Of a stretch of DNA of 64,000 nucleotides, positions 61,569-64,000 are shown in pieces. Both the position numbers and the translations under genes were made by a program. How positions within the stretch are numbered: the stretch's first letter is position 1; each line of letters begins with the position of its first letter. The stretch comes from Aquibacillus kalidii (lineage in GTDB: Bacteria > Bacillota > Bacilli > Bacillales > Amphibacillaceae), in the NCBI RefSeq assembly GCF_014280935.1, contig NZ_JACLZI010000061.1:1-64000 (forward strand), in the 5' to 3' direction. A model generated the notes under the pieces. It searched no databases. It saw only the letters and a program-made list of their open reading frames with translations, and was not told the DNA's origin.

Positions 61569-63548
61569 ATGAAAAAATCTGTGAAAAAATTTATTCCGTT
61601 GAGTCTAGCATTCTCAATGACTATCGGGGTTACGGCTTTGCCAATGGTTACTAGTGCAGCTACAACTAAGGATAAAGAAATTCAGCCGAAAATTACATGG
61701 GACCAAGAGAAAGGTATTCCTGATTTTGTGTCGGGAAAATTATCTAAGAAGAAAGTGAAAAATAAGGGTGATGCTCTTGCATTCTTAAAAGAAGATAATA
61801 ACTTGTTCAAAGTAGATGCAGGAGAATTTCAGGTTAAGGATATAACAACCGATGAACTTGGAATGACTCATTATCGTACAGAAATGACTATAGATGGGAT
61901 TTCCGTATATGGCTCAGATTTGTATGTTCATGTTAACAAAAATGGTGAGGTCTATACAGTAAATGGTGAAATAGAGCCTAAAATAGAAAATAAGAAATGG
62001 AGCAAGCAAGTAAAGCTATCTGCTAATGAAGCTGTTGCTAAAGCGGAGTCTTATTTAGAACTACCTTCTTCCATGTCCTACACCTCTGAACCTACCTCAG
62101 ATTTGTACCTTTATCAAGATAAGAAACAATGGTTACCTGTTTATTTAGTGGAACTTCAATTCCTTGAACCTTATCCAGGACGTGAATTTGTATTTGTTAG
62201 TGCAAAAGATGGCAAGGTGGTTGAAGCGTATAACGCCATATCTGAGGCGGCAGCAACTGGTACAGGTAAGAAGAGTGATGGAACTACAGTATCACTAAAT
62301 ACTTATTCCTCTGGTGGCCAATTCTATTTATATGACACAACAAAACCAATGAATGGTGTAATTGAAACATATACGGCAAATAATAGAACCCAACTTCCTG
62401 GTAACTATGTGACGGATAATGATAATGTGTTTAATGCTAGTGCGCAGGCTGCAGCAGTTGATGCCCATTATAATGCCGGAATTACCTATGACTACTATTA
62501 TAATACTTTTGGTAGAAACAGTTATGATGACAATGGTTCATCTCTTGTCTCCACCGTTCATTATGGCCAAGACTATAACAATGCGTTTTGGAATGGTTCT
62601 CAAATGGTATATGGGGATGGAGATGGGACGACATTTAGTCCACTTTCTGGTGCACTTGATGTAATTGCCCATGAACTAACTCATGCAGTAACGGAATCAA
62701 CAGCTAATCTTGTTTATCAGAACCAGCCTGGTGCATTAAACGAATCAATGTCCGATGTATTTGGCACAATTGTAGAGGCTTATGATGGTGATATGGACTG
62801 GCTTATGGGTGAAGATGTGTACACACCAGGAACCCGAGGTGATGGATTACGAAGCATGAAAGACCCTACGCTTTATAACCAACCCGCTCATATGAATAAT
62901 TATGTAAATACTACTGCTGACAATGGTGGCGTTCATACAAATAGTGGTATCCCTAATAAGGCTTTCTATAATATTGCCACAAAAATTGGCTTGGATAAGT
63001 CAGGAAAAATTTATTACCGTGCATTAACTACTTATTTAACCTCTCAATCAGACTTTGCTGATGCAAGAAGTGCTTTATTACAAGCTGCAAATGACCTATA
63101 TGGAGAATCAAGTTCTGAATATACAGCAGTTGAAAATGGGTTTGCAGCAGTTGGGATTAATGGATCAGGTGGAGTAGGGGGAGATGAAACACCTGGTTCT
63201 GACAACTATGAGCCGAATGATAATATAAATAATGCGTTTGGACCATTAACTAGTGGGAAAACATATCAATCTTTTATTTCCACTACAACTGATGAAGACT
63301 TCTTCAAATTTAACGCAAATTCAGGAAATAATGTACGGATAAATTTATCTAATCTTCCTGATGATTATGATGTGTACTTATATAATTCAGGAGGATCCCT
63401 AGTGGGTAGCTCTGAAAATGCTAGAACAAGAAGTGAGACGATAAATCATTCTATATCCCAAAGCGGTACCTACTATGTGTTAGTTGTAGGGTGGAATGGT
63501 GCAAATAGTGTATCTAATCCTTATCACTTAACAGTTTCTGTTAATTAA
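61569..63548 (+). CDS. secreted M4 neutral metalloprotease (thermolysin family) with PPC domain
   Basis: This 659-aa protein has a signal peptide (cut near residue 30 after TSAA) and the FTP/PepSY propeptide (about 35-235). The M4 catalytic domain (about 250-540) carries zinc ligands H368 and H372 in HELTHA and E392 in NESMSD, with E369 catalytic. A pre-peptidase C-terminal (PPC) domain follows (about 550-659: YEPNDNINNA, DEDFFKFNANSGNNV, GTYYVLVVGWNG), which is usually trimmed. I place the start at ATG 61569, behind GAAGGGAG; the upstream frame (to 61371) has no ribosome binding site. It is divergent from an NprR-like regulator, its likely activator at high cell density. Confidence 0.93.
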   Translation: MKKSVKKFIPLSLAFSMTIGVTALPMVTSAATTKDKEIQPKITWDQEKGIPDFVSGKLSKKKVKNKGDALAFLKEDNNLFKVDAGEFQVKDITTDELGMTHYRTEMTIDGISVYGSDLYVHVNKNGEVYTVNGEIEPKIENKKWSKQVKLSANEAVAKAESYLELPSSMSYTSEPTSDLYLYQDKKQWLPVYLVELQFLEPYPGREFVFVSAKDGKVVEAYNAISEAAATGTGKKSDGTTVSLNTYSSGGQFYLYDTTKPMNGVIETYTANNRTQLPGNYVTDNDNVFNASAQAAAVDAHYNAGITYDYYYNTFGRNSYDDNGSSLVSTVHYGQDYNNAFWNGSQMVYGDGDGTTFSPLSGALDVIAHELTHAVTESTANLVYQNQPGALNESMSDVFGTIVEAYDGDMDWLMGEDVYTPGTRGDGLRSMKDPTLYNQPAHMNNYVNTTADNGGVHTNSGIPNKAFYNIATKIGLDKSGKIYYRALTTYLTSQSDFADARSALLQAANDLYGESSSEYTAVENGFAAVGINGSGGVGGDETPGSDNYEPNDNINNAFGPLTSGKTYQSFISTTTDEDFFKFNANSGNNVRINLSNLPDDYDVYLYNSGGSLVGSSENARTRSETINHSISQSGTYYVLVVGWNGANSVSNPYHLTVSVN

Positions 63549-63587
63549 GATTAAATTGTAGATTGACAAATAAAATTAAATTAATAA

Positions 63588-63633
63588 ATGCCCATAGTTA
63601 TTAGGATTTATCTAATAATTATGGGCATTTTTA
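63588..63633 (+). terminator. terminator of the M4 protease gene
   Basis: ATGCCCATAGTTATTAG pairs with CTAATAATTATGGGCAT around a short loop, followed by TTTTTATAT. Confidence 0.9.
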
Positions 63634-63683
63634 TATACGCAGTTTCAATTTTTTCGCTTTATGAATTTGTACTTTCCTTCATT

Positions 63684-63722
63684 CGGGTGCCTGTCACCAC
63701 CCTAATTTGCTCGATTTTTGTC
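63684..63722 (+). repeat. family-2 repeat copy
   Basis: cgggtgcctgtcaccaccct then aatttgctcgatttttgtcg. It keeps the GGTGCCTGTCACCACCC head but lacks the long hairpin of the copies at 24795 and 50366. Confidence 0.75.
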
Positions 63723-63752
63723 GGGGGGGGACTGGCTACCTAGGATTAGGGT

Positions 63753-64000
63753 GACGCGAACTAGCCTTGGCTTGACGCATAATTCCGCGTGGGCGACGCA
63801 TATTTTTTTGGTATGACGCATATTTTTCGCGGTGTGGCGGATATCCCCCTTGGAGGGACGCAAAATTGCTAGGGAATGACGCATTACTCGTGTGGCGACG
63901 CATAACTTTGTGTTATGGCGGATATGCCCTCTTGAGTGACGCATATTTCTCGCGGTATGACGGATATCCTCATGGAGGGACGCAAAATTGCTAGGGAATG
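63753..64000. repeat. 20-21 bp tandem array with 122-bp superperiod, continuing beyond the window
   Basis: GACGC/GGCGG units begin at 63753, 63774, 63795, 63815, 63836, 63857, 63878, 63897, 63917, 63938, 63959, 63979 and 64000. Most start GACGCATA. A six-unit block recurs: ggagggacgcaaaattgcta at 63853 and again at 63975. The frame on the minus strand (RHT-rich, 80 codons) is a by-product of the repeat and not a gene. Confidence 0.85.

Noticed and set aside
63702..63944. 80-codon minus-strand ORF rich in RHT/RHS at the window end
   Set aside because: It is a translation of the 20-21 bp tandem array. There is no ribosome binding site and the residue periodicity follows the DNA repeat.
63753..64000. 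Tandem units considered as a CRISPR array
   Set aside because: The period is 20-21 bp with no constant repeat plus unique spacer structure, and no cas genes are in the window.

Overview
The window is low-GC Gram-positive DNA of Bacillaceae type. The evidence is gene content (AraNPQ/AraR, MdxEFG-like maltodextrin transporter, SppA with a YteJ-like RDD protein, YwqH-type secretion-associated proteins, an NprR-like regulator beside a thermolysin-family protease), strong AGGAGG-type ribosome binding sites, many TTG/GTG starts, CcpA cre boxes and intrinsic terminators. Three large wall-anchored enzymes and several lipoproteins point to a soil, plant-litter or marine polysaccharide and protein degrader. 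No rRNA or tRNA gene was seen.

Layout. 0-3.3 kb: LOG-family nucleotide hydrolase, MazG-like pyrophosphohydrolase, an LCP cell-wall enzyme and a small membrane protein. 3.6-11.3 kb: a polymorphic-toxin island with a YwqH-like partner, a 509-aa toxin ending in a predicted HNH-like nuclease, two SUKH-type immunity proteins, three copies of a 150-340 bp non-coding repeat (one directly in front of a small serine recombinase), an IS110 transposase with a possible bridge-RNA leader, and an RNase A-like toxin C-terminus with its CdiI-type immunity gene. 11.4-16.4 kb: a transglutaminase-like lipoprotein, an alpha/beta hydrolase and a DUF624 protein. 16.5-21.4 kb: araNPQ and araR. 21.7-25.4 kb: a membrane hydrolase, a small export protein divergent from its probable TetR regulator, and a DoxX protein. 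25.8-38.8 kb: immune inhibitor A-like M6 protease (sortase signal), BsuPI lipoprotein, a fused MntA-HepT-type toxin-antitoxin, yteJ/sppA, a subtilisin-like protease, and a decayed secretion-associated cluster. 39-45 kb: a pseudoknot-plus-terminator RNA candidate, a wall-anchored pectinesterase and a BamE-like lipoprotein. 45.8-58.1 kb: a wall-anchored GH16 laminarinase, then lacI-mdxEFG-like-GH31, with repeated AACCGGTT operators. 58.1-64 kb: gene debris, an NprR-like regulator with an unannotated 52-aa signal-peptide candidate, a divergent M4 neutral protease, and a 20-21 bp tandem array running off the end.

How it fits together. Secreted and anchored enzymes attack pectin, beta-1,3-glucan and protein outside the cell. 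ABC transporters import arabino-oligosaccharides and alpha-glucan fragments under AraR, LacI-type and CcpA control. The M4 protease is probably under cell-density control. Between genes sit at least two families of short dispersed repeats, nearly all just 3' of genes. Functions are assigned from recalled family features; no database search was run.
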